Part shown: in pieces, positions 15,195-22,821 of the stretch
Layout: every line of letters starts with the position of its first letter
Numbering within the stretch: position 1 is the stretch's first letter
DNA from: an uncultured Clostridia bacterium
GTDB lineage: Bacteria; Bacillota; Clostridia; Christensenellales; Aristaeellaceae
Assembly: GCA_946407745.1 (NCBI GenBank)
Contig: CAMJPQ010000001.1
Location: forward strand, 1-64,000
Reading direction: 5' to 3'
DNA length: 64,000 nucleotides
Translations under genes and position numbers: made by a program
The notes under the pieces: generated by a model
The model's input: the letters and a program-made list of their open reading frames with translations, nothing else
The model's database searches: none
What the model was told of the DNA's origin: nothing

Positions 15195-15718
15195 AGGAAA
15201 AGGCTCCTACCCATCTCATATCAGGGGTTTTCGTGTTTCTTCTGCTGGGTGTTTTTGCTGTGCTCTCAACAGTGATGGTGCTGCTGGGGGCAAGAGCCTA
15301 CCGCGGCACCGTGGAACGGAACAGCACACACAACACGGCGCGCATCTGCTCCTCTTACCTGCGCTCCATTGTCCGCGCGGACGATGAAACAGGCTCGCTG
15401 CGGATCGAACGCGTGGATGCGCTGATCACAAACGAGGATGACAGTGAACAGCAGGTACAGGTTGATACCATCGCGCTGTACAATGCCTATGATGATGAAG
15501 CCTATGTCACCCGGATTTACATTTGGGATGGGTATCTGCGCGAATGGTTTACAGAAGCGTCAGAACCTTTCTACGCCGATGCGGGTGAAGTGGTCTGCGC
15601 AGCTGAAGAAATGAAAGCTTCGATACAGGATGGGCTGCTGACAGTTGAGGTGCGCTCCGGCGGAGAAACTGTCGAAACAAACGTGGCGCTGTACGCTGGT
15701 GGAGAGGTGGACACATGA
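15191..15718 (+). CDS. Pilus-cluster DUF4860-like membrane protein
   Basis: The 175-aa protein has one N-terminal membrane segment (about 10-33, GVFVFLLLGVFAVLSTVMVLLG) and an extracytoplasmic beta-rich domain with IERVDALI, IALYNAYDDEAYVTRIYIWDGYLREWF and a C-terminal LTVEVRSGGE. The layout matches DUF4860 proteins I recall from clostridial pilus-like loci; the name is tentative. A Gly precedes the hydrophobic run (ISG-VFVFL), but Glu at +5 is absent, so it is not a standard prepilin. It overlaps both neighbours by 4 nt. Confidence 0.65.
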   Translation: MKEKAPTHLISGVFVFLLLGVFAVLSTVMVLLGARAYRGTVERNSTHNTARICSSYLRSIVRADDETGSLRIERVDALITNEDDSEQQVQVDTIALYNAYDDEAYVTRIYIWDGYLREWFTEASEPFYADAGEVVCAAEEMKASIQDGLLTVEVRSGGETVETNVALYAGGEVDT

Positions 15719-16110
15719 GATCAAATCATCACAGCAATGCGCTCCTCGTTGAACTGCTGATAGTGGTGCTGTTCTTTATGCTTGCTGCTTCTGTTCTGCT
15801 GCAGGTATTTGCGGCAGCCAGGCTTCAGAGTGACAGGGCCGCAAAGCTTGCAGAAGCGGCCAACTGGGCGCAGAACGTGGCGGACCGGCTCTATGCAGCA
15901 GATAATCCGGACGAGGCTCTCACCACTCTCGGCTTTGCCGCGAATGGAGAAAGCTGGGTTTACAGTGGAGAGCGTTTCAGCGCAATACTGACACAGAACA
16001 CTGAAACAGGGGCCGCAGGGCAGCTTAGGCAGGGGGATTTGACTGTCACGGACGGAGAAGAGACGCTGATCAGCTTGCCGTGCGCCAGATATGAGGAGGT
16101 GCGGCAATGA
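15715..16110 (+). CDS. Prepilin-like protein with altered cleavage site, 131 aa
   Basis: The N-terminus NALLVELLIVVLFF aligns well with the pilin core F-T-L-I-E-L-L-I-V-V, with the key Glu at the +5 equivalent. However, Asn occupies the -1 position normally held by Gly. The rest is a long amphipathic helix (AARLQSDRAAKLAEAANWAQNVADRLY) and a small beta domain. It is best read as a minor pilin or pseudopilin. It overlaps the genes on both sides by 4 nt. Confidence 0.7.
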   Translation: MRSNHHSNALLVELLIVVLFFMLAASVLLQVFAAARLQSDRAAKLAEAANWAQNVADRLYAADNPDEALTTLGFAANGESWVYSGERFSAILTQNTETGAAGQLRQGDLTVTDGEETLISLPCARYEEVRQ

Positions 16111-16544
16111 AAAAGAAAAGCAGCATCAGTCTGGGTCCGGGCGCATCCTCGTTGATCCTCATTTTTGTGGTACTCAGCTTGTCTGTATTGGCGATGCTCT
16201 CACTGCTGGCCAGCAGCAATGACCTGAGACTGTCGAGACGGTCAGTGCAGGTGATTGAATCAGTATACAGCCTGCAGGCTAAGGCGGAAGAGCGCCGCGC
16301 AGAAATTGACGGGATACTGGCAGAATGTGCGGAAGGCGCAGTCAATCAGGAAGAGTATCTTCGGGCTGTGGCACAGCGCCTGCCGGACGAGATCGAACTG
16401 GATGAAGAAACACTGAACTGGGTGGAAACCGACGGCGCGCGGGAGTTGGACTGTGCCCTGACCATGCAGCCGCTGGGAGAAATGACACGCACGCTGTGGC
16501 TGCGGCACAATCTTTATGCACAGACGGAGGAAACATGGAACTGA
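16107..16544 (+). CDS. Pilin-like/PilX-like protein, 145 aa
   Basis: A basic N-terminus with GPGASSLILIFVVLSLSVLAML gives one membrane helix (about 14-35), followed by a helical, Glu-rich domain (ESVYSLQAKAEERRAEIDGILAEC has charged heptads) and a C-terminal beta segment. Gly sits just before the hydrophobic stretch but no Glu at +5. In position and shape it resembles PilX/GspK-type minor pilins, which also depart from the standard motif. The assignment is by context. Its end overlaps the ATPase start by 10 nt. Confidence 0.6.
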   Translation: MKKKSSISLGPGASSLILIFVVLSLSVLAMLSLLASSNDLRLSRRSVQVIESVYSLQAKAEERRAEIDGILAECAEGAVNQEEYLRAVAQRLPDEIELDEETLNWVETDGARELDCALTMQPLGEMTRTLWLRHNLYAQTEETWN

Positions 16545-17587
16545 CAGAATACCTTCGCAAGGCTGTCGACCTGGGCGGATCAGACATCTTCATTATTCCG
16601 GGCGCCGGCCTGTCTGTCAAGGTCAACAGCACCATGCAGAAACTGACAGAGACAAGGCTCTCCCCCAAAGATACAGAGGAGCTTGTGCGTGCCATGTATG
16701 AGCTGGCGCACAGAGATTTCGACATCCTGACCGCGGAGGGAGATGATGACTTCTCTTTCGCCATACAGGAAGTCAGCCGTTTCCGCTGCAACGCCTATAA
16801 GCAGCGCGGAACGATAGCGTGTATCTGCCGTATTGTCAACTTTGATCTGCCTGACCCTGAAAAAATGCACATCCCGCAGGCTGTGCTGGCGCTGAGCCGC
16901 CTGCGCAGCGGCATGGTGCTGGTAACCGGACCGGCTGGCAGCGGAAAAAGCACAACGCTGGCCTGCGTGGTGGACAGAATCAATCAGGAACGGCACGCGC
17001 ACATCGTCACCATAGAGGATCCCATAGAGTATCTGCATCAGCATAAGCTCAGCCTGGTTTCTCAGCGGGAAGTGCCGAATGACGCGGCAACCTTTGCCCG
17101 TGCCCTGCGCGCCGCGCTGCGGCAGGCGCCGGATGTGGTGATGCTGGGCGAGATGCGCGATCTGGATACGATACGCACAGCGATCACTGCTGCAGAAACG
17201 GGGCACTTGCTGCTCTCCTCACTGCATACCATTGGCGCGGCGAAAACAGTGGACCGTGTAATTGATACCTTCCCTGCCGAGCAGCAGGCACAGATCAGGA
17301 TACAGCTGTCCATGGTGCTGAAGGCGGTCGTTTCGCAGCACCTTGTGCCCACGGTGGACGGAGCGCGAATTCCGGTGTTTGAACTGATGACAGTCAATCC
17401 GGCAATTCAGAATATGATTCGTGACGGGCGCACACACCAGATCGACAACGTGATTTTTGGCGGCAGTGACAAGACGATGATCTCAATGGATGCCGAACTG
17501 ATGCGACTGGTACGGGAGAAGCGCATCACGCGGGAAACAGCGCTGTTGTATGCGGCCAACCCCGAGGTGCTGGCGAAGAGAATTTGA
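16535..17587 (+). CDS. PilT-family twitching ATPase
   Basis: A hexameric cytoplasmic motor ATPase of the T2SS/T4P family. The 350 aa show Walker A GPAGSGKS (132-139), Asp box EDPIEY (161-166), Walker B VVMLGEMRD (201-209), His box GHLLLSSLHT (223-232) and the PilT-specific PAIQNMIRDGRTHQI (289-303). In classical pili PilT drives retraction and PilB drives extension; no PilB is present here, so this enzyme may do both. The start at 16535 follows GGAGGAAAC. It is the last gene of the pilus-like run. Confidence 0.93.
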   Translation: MELTEYLRKAVDLGGSDIFIIPGAGLSVKVNSTMQKLTETRLSPKDTEELVRAMYELAHRDFDILTAEGDDDFSFAIQEVSRFRCNAYKQRGTIACICRIVNFDLPDPEKMHIPQAVLALSRLRSGMVLVTGPAGSGKSTTLACVVDRINQERHAHIVTIEDPIEYLHQHKLSLVSQREVPNDAATFARALRAALRQAPDVVMLGEMRDLDTIRTAITAAETGHLLLSSLHTIGAAKTVDRVIDTFPAEQQAQIRIQLSMVLKAVVSQHLVPTVDGARIPVFELMTVNPAIQNMIRDGRTHQIDNVIFGGSDKTMISMDAELMRLVREKRITRETALLYAANPEVLAKRI

Positions 17588-17827
17588 GCTGTGCCGGCGG
17601 GCATGGACGGATTGTGATAGCAGGCCACTATATTTTGAGCCGGGTGCTGCGGGATGGAGCCTGCAGCCGCCTGGCTTTTCTCCTGCTGGTTCCCCATGAC
17701 TTTTGCGTGCATCCGCGTGTCGCGATAGTGTGAAAAGTCGTGAAGCACTCCGGTGAAGCCTGGTACTCACTGCACCCGGGCAGTTTATAAGGCGGACCCT
17801 GTGACTGATGCACTTCATCTCAGGAAT
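17588..17827. other. Intergenic stretch after the PilT gene with no recognised feature
   Basis: About 240 bases between the PilT-like stop and the next terminator hairpin. I see no ribosome-binding site followed by a credible frame on either strand and no tRNA or promoter of good quality. Confidence 0.5.
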
Positions 17828-17859
17828 CCTTCCCGCACAACGACGGACGAAGGCTTTTT
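17828..17859 (+). terminator. Terminator ahead of the lysine riboswitch
   Basis: CCTTC (17828-17832) pairs with GAAGG (17849-17853) with an inner CCG/CGG, followed by CTTTTT. It would stop read-through from the pilus-like genes just before the asd promoter. Confidence 0.65.
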
Positions 17860-17869
17860 GCCAAAGGTG

Positions 17870-17898
17870 TTGACAACCCATATCAATCATGCTAAACT
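17870..17898 (+). promoter_or_regulatory. Promoter of the asd-dapA-dapB operon
   Basis: A consensus TTGACA (17870-17875) and TAAACT (17893-17898) have a 17-bp spacer. Transcription would start at about 17905, at the foot of the riboswitch P1 stem. Confidence 0.8.
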
Positions 17899-17904
17899 GC
17901 ACTC

Positions 17905-18050
17905 ACGCGAGCAGAGGCGCGTGGCGCATGAGTACCCCGGCTGAGAAGAGCGCTCTTCGGAGAAGCCGGGCAAAAGGGAACCACGCCGAAAGGGAAAATC
18001 TGCGCGGATTCTCCCTTGGGCGGCAGTCAAACAGACTGCCGACTGCGCCG
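17905..18050 (+). promoter_or_regulatory. Lysine riboswitch (L box)
   Basis: Conserved L-box pieces occur in order: GCAGAGGCGCG, the ATGAGTA turn, GGGAACCACGCCGAAAGGG, and GGCGGCAGTCAAACAGACTGCC before the closing strand ACTGCGCC. The five-helix layout around a three-way core matches the lysine aptamer. It precedes lysine-pathway genes and a hairpin terminator, so lysine should switch the operon off. Exact P1 ends are approximate. Confidence 0.88.
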
Positions 18051-18104
18051 GCAATGTCGGCGGTGTGCTGTGGCGGAAAGGGCGGCATCTGTCCCCTGCC
18101 AGAC

Positions 18105-18132
18105 CACAGGCCAACACCTGTGTTTTTCTTTT
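18105..18132 (+). terminator. Lysine riboswitch terminator
   Basis: A perfect CACAGG-CCAACA-CCTGTG hairpin (18105-18122) is followed by TTTTTCTTTT, 20 nt before the asd start. It is the expected expression platform of the L box. Confidence 0.88.
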
Positions 18133-18151
18133 ATGAAACGGAGGGCAAACC

Positions 18152-19228
18152 ATGAAACAATACAGAATTGGCATCATTGGCGCCACCGGTATGGTGGGGC
18201 AGCGCTTTATTCTGCTTTTGCAGAATCATCCATGGTTTCATATTCAGCTGCTGGCTGCGTCTGCTTCATCGGCAGGCAAAAAGTATTCTGAAGCTGTCGG
18301 CAACCGCTGGGCGTTTGACTGCCCCATTCCGCAGGATGTGGCTTCCATGACAGTGATGGACGCTGAGGCGGACAAGGAAAAGATCGCTGAACAGGTCGAT
18401 TTTGTTTTCTGCGCGGTCAACATGAAAAAGGACGAGATCCGCGCCATGGAGGAGAGCTATGCAAGGCTTGAGGTGCCTGTGGTGAGCAACAACAGCGCAT
18501 GCCGAGGCCTTGAGGATGTGCCGATGATCATCCCTGAGCTGAATGCCAGCCACATGGAAGTGATTCCGACTCAGCGCAGGCGGCTTGGCACGAAGCGCGG
18601 CTTTATTGCCGTGAAGCCCAACTGTTCAATCCAGAGCTATGTACCGGCGCTGACCCCTTTGAGGGACTTTGGTCTGGAGAAGGTCAGCGTATGCACCTAT
18701 CAGGCAATCAGCGGCGCAGGCAAAACCTTCCGCACATGGCCAGAAATGGTAGATAATGTCATACCCTATATCGGCGGTGAGGACGAAAAGAGCGAGAATG
18801 AGCCGCTGAAGATCTGGGGCCATGTGGAGAACGGCGTGATCGTCAATGCCGAGAAGCCCATAATCAGCGCGCAGTGCCTACGGGTGGCCACTTCCGACGG
18901 CCATATGGCGGCGGTCTCCGTTTCCTTCAGCAAAAAGCCGTCCAGGGAAGAAATCCTCGCCCGCTGGGCCAACTTTGAGACAGAGGCGCAGCGCCTCTGC
19001 CTGCCCAACGCGCCAAAGCCCTTCCTGCAGTATTTTGAAGACCCGTCACGCCCGCAGACCAGACTCGACCGCGATTTCCAGGGCGGTTACGGAGTTTCCA
19101 TCGGACGGCTCAGGGAAGACAAGCTGTTTGACTACCGCTTTGTGTGCCTGAGTCATAACACAGTCCGCGGTGCGGCAGGCGGCGGCATCCTCACTGCAGA
19201 ACTGCTCTGTGCCAATGGCTGGATTTGA
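18152..19228 (+). CDS. asd: Aspartate-semialdehyde dehydrogenase
   Basis: It reduces aspartyl phosphate to aspartate semialdehyde with NADPH, the branch point for lysine, diaminopimelate, threonine and methionine. At 358 aa, with IGATGMVGQRF at the N-terminus (NADP loop 10-16) and catalytic C158 in KPNCSIQ, it belongs to the archaeal/fungal-type Asd branch rather than the common bacterial branch. A second marker is DGHMAAVSVSF. GGAGGGCAAACC precedes the ATG. It is first in the riboswitch-controlled operon, followed 15 nt later by dapA. Confidence 0.95.
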   Translation: MKQYRIGIIGATGMVGQRFILLLQNHPWFHIQLLAASASSAGKKYSEAVGNRWAFDCPIPQDVASMTVMDAEADKEKIAEQVDFVFCAVNMKKDEIRAMEESYARLEVPVVSNNSACRGLEDVPMIIPELNASHMEVIPTQRRRLGTKRGFIAVKPNCSIQSYVPALTPLRDFGLEKVSVCTYQAISGAGKTFRTWPEMVDNVIPYIGGEDEKSENEPLKIWGHVENGVIVNAEKPIISAQCLRVATSDGHMAAVSVSFSKKPSREEILARWANFETEAQRLCLPNAPKPFLQYFEDPSRPQTRLDRDFQGGYGVSIGRLREDKLFDYRFVCLSHNTVRGAAGGGILTAELLCANGWI

Positions 19229-19243
19229 CAGGAGGTACAACGC

Positions 19244-20128
19244 ATGAGCGCTTTATTCTATGGCTGCGGTACAGCGCTGATTACGCCCTTCCGCAATAAC
19301 GAGGTGGATTATCCTGCACTGGATGCGCTGGTGGAAAGCCAGATTGAGGCCGGCGTGGATGCGCTTGTTGCCGCCGGCACTACCGGCGAGCCTGCCACAA
19401 TGACATGGGAAGAGCACCTTGCCGTGATCCGCCGTGTGGTAGAGGTGGCCCATGGCCGTGTGCCTGTGATTGCCGGCACTGGCAGCAACTGCACTCGCGA
19501 GGCGGTGGAGGCTGCCCGCATGTCAAAGGAATTTGGCGCGGACGCGCAGCTGGTGGTCACACCTTACTACAACAAAACCAGCCAGGAGGGCCTGGTAGCA
19601 CACTTCCACGCCATTGCTGACGCGGCCACTCTGCCAGTTTATGTTTACAATGTTCCATCCCGCACCGGCATTAACATCGGGCCTGCTTCCCTGGCAGAGA
19701 TCTGCAGGCATCCGAACATTGTGGCAGTTAAGGAGGCCTCGTCCGATGTGGGCCAGAGCCTGGAAAAGCTGAGGCTGGTTGGTGCGGATGCGGTGTTCTA
19801 TTCCGGCAACGACGACCTGATTGTGCCCTTGATGGCCTGCGGTTTCAAAGGGGTCATCTCTGTTCTGAGCAATGTGGCGCCGAAGGAGACCGTCCGTATG
19901 ACCCATGCCGCGCTCGAAGGCCGCATGGAGGAGGCAGCCGGAGAGCAGCTTCGCCTGATGCCGCTGATCAATGCGTTGTTCTGTGAAACCAGTCCGATCC
20001 CTGTGAAGGCGGCAATGAATCGTCTGGGCAAGTGTGAGGACGAGCTGCGGCTTCCACTTGTACCCATGCAGCCGGCTAACCGGGTGAAGCTGTATGAGAT
20101 CATGAAGCAGACCGGTCTTACTGCATAA
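19244..20128 (+). CDS. dapA: 4-hydroxy-tetrahydrodipicolinate synthase
   Basis: It condenses pyruvate with aspartate semialdehyde, the first committed step to diaminopimelate and lysine. The 294-aa TIM-barrel protein shows AAGTTGEPATMT (43-54), the tyrosine in YVYNVPSRTG (Y135) and Schiff-base lysine K163 in VAVKEASSD. AGGAGGTACAACGC precedes the start. It is in a tight operon with asd and dapB, all under the L box. Confidence 0.97.
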   Translation: MSALFYGCGTALITPFRNNEVDYPALDALVESQIEAGVDALVAAGTTGEPATMTWEEHLAVIRRVVEVAHGRVPVIAGTGSNCTREAVEAARMSKEFGADAQLVVTPYYNKTSQEGLVAHFHAIADAATLPVYVYNVPSRTGINIGPASLAEICRHPNIVAVKEASSDVGQSLEKLRLVGADAVFYSGNDDLIVPLMACGFKGVISVLSNVAPKETVRMTHAALEGRMEEAAGEQLRLMPLINALFCETSPIPVKAAMNRLGKCEDELRLPLVPMQPANRVKLYEIMKQTGLTA

Positions 20129-20140
20129 AGGGGGAATATG

Positions 20141-20908
20141 ATGCCAGGCTTTTCCGTGCTGATCTGCGGCGCGGCCGGACGTATGGGGCGTGCGGTCGCG
20201 GAGCAGGCAAAGCAGGCGGGTGTTGATGTGCTTGCCGGCATCGATACGCTGCCAGCTGACCTTCCGTTTCCTGTGTATCCGGACTTCAGCCACGTGTCGA
20301 AGCGCCCTGATGTGCTGATAGACTTCTCCAAACCCGAGCTGCTGTCTTCTCTGCTTGCCTTTGCGATGGAAAACAGGATTCCTGCGGTGCTTGCGACTAC
20401 GGGCTATACCGATGCCCAGCTGCAGGAGATTCACCGGGCAGCTGAGATCATTCCCATCTTCCGGTCAGCCAATATGAGCATCGGTGTGGCGCTGCTTCGC
20501 CGACTGATCAGCGAGGCAGTGAGGACGCTGGGGCCAGCCTTTGATATTGAAATTGTGGAGGCGCATCACAACCAGAAGGTCGATGCGCCAAGCGGCACGG
20601 CACTGATGCTGCTGGATGCTGTTAAAAAGGCAGCCGGGGATGACATGCAGGCTGTTTATGGGCGAAGCGGTCCGAGCTGCAAACGCACAGCCCGCGAAAT
20701 CGGAGTCCACGCGCTGCGGGGCGGCACAGTGGCCGGAGAGCACGAGGTATGCTTTTTCGGGCCGATGGAACGCATACGCATCAGTCATTCCGCGGAGAAT
20801 CGCAGCGTTTTTGCAATCGGCGCATTGCGCGCCGCTGCCTTCCTGATCGGCAAGCCGGCCGGGGAATACAGCATGGATGAACTGATCAGCGAATCAGCCA
20901 AAGGATAA
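20141..20908 (+). CDS. dapB: 4-hydroxy-tetrahydrodipicolinate reductase
   Basis: It reduces the DapA product with NAD(P)H. The 255-aa protein has the dinucleotide motif ICGAAGRMGRAV at the N-terminus, the substrate-binding EAHHNQKVDAPSGTA, and VHALRGGTVAGEHEV. Two adjacent ATGs (20138, 20141) follow AAAGGGGG; the second has the better 6-nt spacing. It is the last gene of the lysine operon. Confidence 0.96.
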   Translation: MPGFSVLICGAAGRMGRAVAEQAKQAGVDVLAGIDTLPADLPFPVYPDFSHVSKRPDVLIDFSKPELLSSLLAFAMENRIPAVLATTGYTDAQLQEIHRAAEIIPIFRSANMSIGVALLRRLISEAVRTLGPAFDIEIVEAHHNQKVDAPSGTALMLLDAVKKAAGDDMQAVYGRSGPSCKRTAREIGVHALRGGTVAGEHEVCFFGPMERIRISHSAENRSVFAIGALRAAAFLIGKPAGEYSMDELISESAKG

Positions 20909-21225
20909 TAATAGGAACAACACCGCACAGAGAGCGGCCGAAACGAGCGCAGACCCTGTAGCGCTGCACATCTTCCTGAATAACATGGAAGAGCTGAGGC
21001 AGACAGAGGTAATCGCGTCGGGCAAGCCGCAGCACTGTGCGGGTTTTCTTTTGGACATCATTCGGCAGCCTGCTATTGTGACGATGAGCGTACAAGTATA
21101 CGCTGACAGGCTTTCGGCATGCCATCCGCCTCGAACCAAACGGAGACCGGAAGCTTACAACCGACTCACTACCTGTACTAACGGCTTGGAACCTGAACGG
21201 ATAAAGGAAACAGTAAAGAGCTGTA
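20909..21225 (+). other. Non-coding stretch after dapB with several hairpins
   Basis: No credible gene is visible on either strand. The first 145 bases hold three foldable elements: GCGC/GCGC (about 20947-20964), TCTTCC/GGAAGA (20971-20992) and the terminator hairpin at 21027. Beyond that only a GCGTA/TACGC hairpin near 21090 stands out. This could be a structured 3' untranslated region of the lysine operon. No T-box or riboswitch consensus is visible. Confidence 0.4.
21027..21052 (+). terminator. Terminator of the lysine operon
   Basis: CCGCA-GCACTG-TGCGG (21027-21042) is followed by GTTTTCTTTT. It lies about 120 nt after the dapB stop. Confidence 0.75.
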
Positions 21226-21254
21226 TTGCCAACAACCATAAAATCTGTTATACT
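21226..21254 (+). promoter_or_regulatory. Promoter of the Asp23/AmaP genes
   Basis: TTGCCA (21226-21231) and TATACT (21249-21254) have a 17-bp spacer and a leader of about 65 nt. No sigma-B-like sequence was seen. Confidence 0.65.
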
Positions 21255-21325
21255 GTACATGTGCCTGATAAAGGGCTTATTTGTATTGTCAGGGAGAACC
21301 CTGAACGACACAGCGGAGGTGCGTT

Positions 21326-21859
21326 ATGGCCAAGCCGAAGAAAGAAAATCTGCCGAAGGCAGTCAACATTGATACCCAGGCTGAGCCTGGATCGAGCATC
21401 ACCTATGCCAATGAGGTGGTGGCGACAATCGCCGGGGTAGCAGCCAACGAGATCGAAGGTATCGCAGGTATGGTTTCGATTCCCTCCGGGGGAAAAATCG
21501 GCAAGAACAAGAACCTCACCAAGGGCATCAAGGTTGAAGTGGGTCCCGAAGAGGTCAGCTGTGAAATCTACCTGAACATTGAATATGGACGCCCGATCCA
21601 AAAGGTGGCCGGTGAAGTGCAGGAGAACGTGAGAAAGGCTGTGGAATCCATGACCGGGCTGCACTGTGTGCGGGTGGACGTACATGTGCAGGGCGTCAGC
21701 TTCGAGAAGGAAAACAGCGCGCTGAACGCTGGCGCAAAAAATGCAAAGCTTCCTACCGCGGAAACCGAAGATGATAATGTCAGAATCGCCGACACCAGGG
21801 AAGAAGCTGCGGAAGAGACCGCGCCTGAACAACCGGCTGAGACAGCAGCGGAGCAATGA
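21326..21859 (+). CDS. Asp23/Gls24-family envelope stress protein
   Basis: Asp23/Gls24 proteins form membrane-associated assemblies that respond to cell-envelope stress. The 177-aa protein has the family core EVVATIAGVAANEIEGIAGM, GIKVEVGPEEVSCEIYLNIEYGRPI and VRKAVESMTGLHCVRVDVHVQGVSF, then an Ala/Glu-rich disordered tail of ~45 residues. GCGGAGG precedes the start. The next gene encodes the AmaP-like anchor, matching the Asp23-AmaP pair described in Staphylococcus. Confidence 0.93.
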   Translation: MAKPKKENLPKAVNIDTQAEPGSSITYANEVVATIAGVAANEIEGIAGMVSIPSGGKIGKNKNLTKGIKVEVGPEEVSCEIYLNIEYGRPIQKVAGEVQENVRKAVESMTGLHCVRVDVHVQGVSFEKENSALNAGAKNAKLPTAETEDDNVRIADTREEAAEETAPEQPAETAAEQ

Positions 21860-21901
21860 GGCTGCTGTGCGCACATCCTGTAGCATTCAAGGAGCCGAGC
21901 A

Positions 21902-22744
21902 ATGAAACGCCGCATTTTTGACCGTATTCTTTGTGCAGTGTCAGGGCTGATTCTCCTGCTGATGGCAGGTCTGCTGACTGCCGAAACCTTCTTTGGCGTG
22001 CCGGTTACCATTAAGGTTAGCGGCATCCTGTCAAACGACAGCATTCGCAACCGACTCATTGTCATCATTGCGGTGCTTTTGCTGCTGCTGTTTGGCATAG
22101 CGCTAGTGCTGCTCTGCTTCCGCAGAGACCATAAAAGGAAGAGCTTCGTGGTGCAGCGGGTGGATGGCGGAGAATTGTCCATATCCATCAAAACACTGGA
22201 CGGGCTTGTTCAAAAGTGTCTCAATCGCACAGATGACATCAGGGTAAATACAACTGGCATCGAAAATCACCGAGATGGACTCGTGATTCTGCTGCGGGCG
22301 AGCGTTCCCGCCGGCGTGAGTATCCCGCTTGTGACGGAGGAACTGCAGAAGCAGATCAAGGCGTATGTGACAGCCTGCTCGGGAGTGGACGTAAAGGAAG
22401 TCCGTGTTCAGGTGGACAGCATGTCAACAGCTGAGAGCGCTTCCCGCTTTGCCGTTGCCAAGCCGAGCCAGTTGACTGCCGGTGCGGCTCTCCCGGAAAG
22501 CGCGGGATCACCCGCTCCGGTGCCAAGCGCCTGTGAGCAGCCGAAGGGACAGACAGACAAGGAAGAAAAAGAGCCGGCTCATGCAGAAAACGCTCTTCAT
22601 GCGCCTGAGAATGCAGGCTTGCAGGACGCTCAGGCATCTGTTGCATCTGGCAGTTCGGACGAAGCTGCGGCAGAGTGCGTAAATACCGACGGCAAGTTGC
22701 ATGGTGAAGATGCGCTTGCAGCCGACACGGAACCGATGACTTGA
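21902..22744 (+). CDS. amaP: Alkaline-shock membrane anchor AmaP-like protein
   Basis: AmaP tethers Asp23 to the membrane. This 280-aa protein has two N-terminal transmembrane helices (about 10-29 and 50-72) and a cytoplasmic Asp23-like domain (about 83-175) with GELSISIKTLDGLVQKCL and VKEVRVQVDSM. A long Ala/Pro/Glu/Ser-rich tail of ~100 residues is probably disordered. AAGGAGCCGAGCA precedes the ATG. The tail is longer than in typical AmaP and is the least conserved-looking part. Confidence 0.85.
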   Translation: MKRRIFDRILCAVSGLILLLMAGLLTAETFFGVPVTIKVSGILSNDSIRNRLIVIIAVLLLLLFGIALVLLCFRRDHKRKSFVVQRVDGGELSISIKTLDGLVQKCLNRTDDIRVNTTGIENHRDGLVILLRASVPAGVSIPLVTEELQKQIKAYVTACSGVDVKEVRVQVDSMSTAESASRFAVAKPSQLTAGAALPESAGSPAPVPSACEQPKGQTDKEEKEPAHAENALHAPENAGLQDAQASVASGSSDEAAAECVNTDGKLHGEDALAADTEPMT

Positions 22745-22821
22745 GGCATTTTCTCACAGACAGCGAGCAGCTTTAGTAGCAGCGATATACAACACACAGG
22801 CAAAACAAACGGGGTGGCGTG

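Noticed and set aside
20909-21052. T-box or other amino-acid leader in the post-dapB hairpins
   Set aside because: No AGGGTGGNACC-type T-box core and no promoter in front, and the next gene (Asp23) has its own promoter after the terminator.
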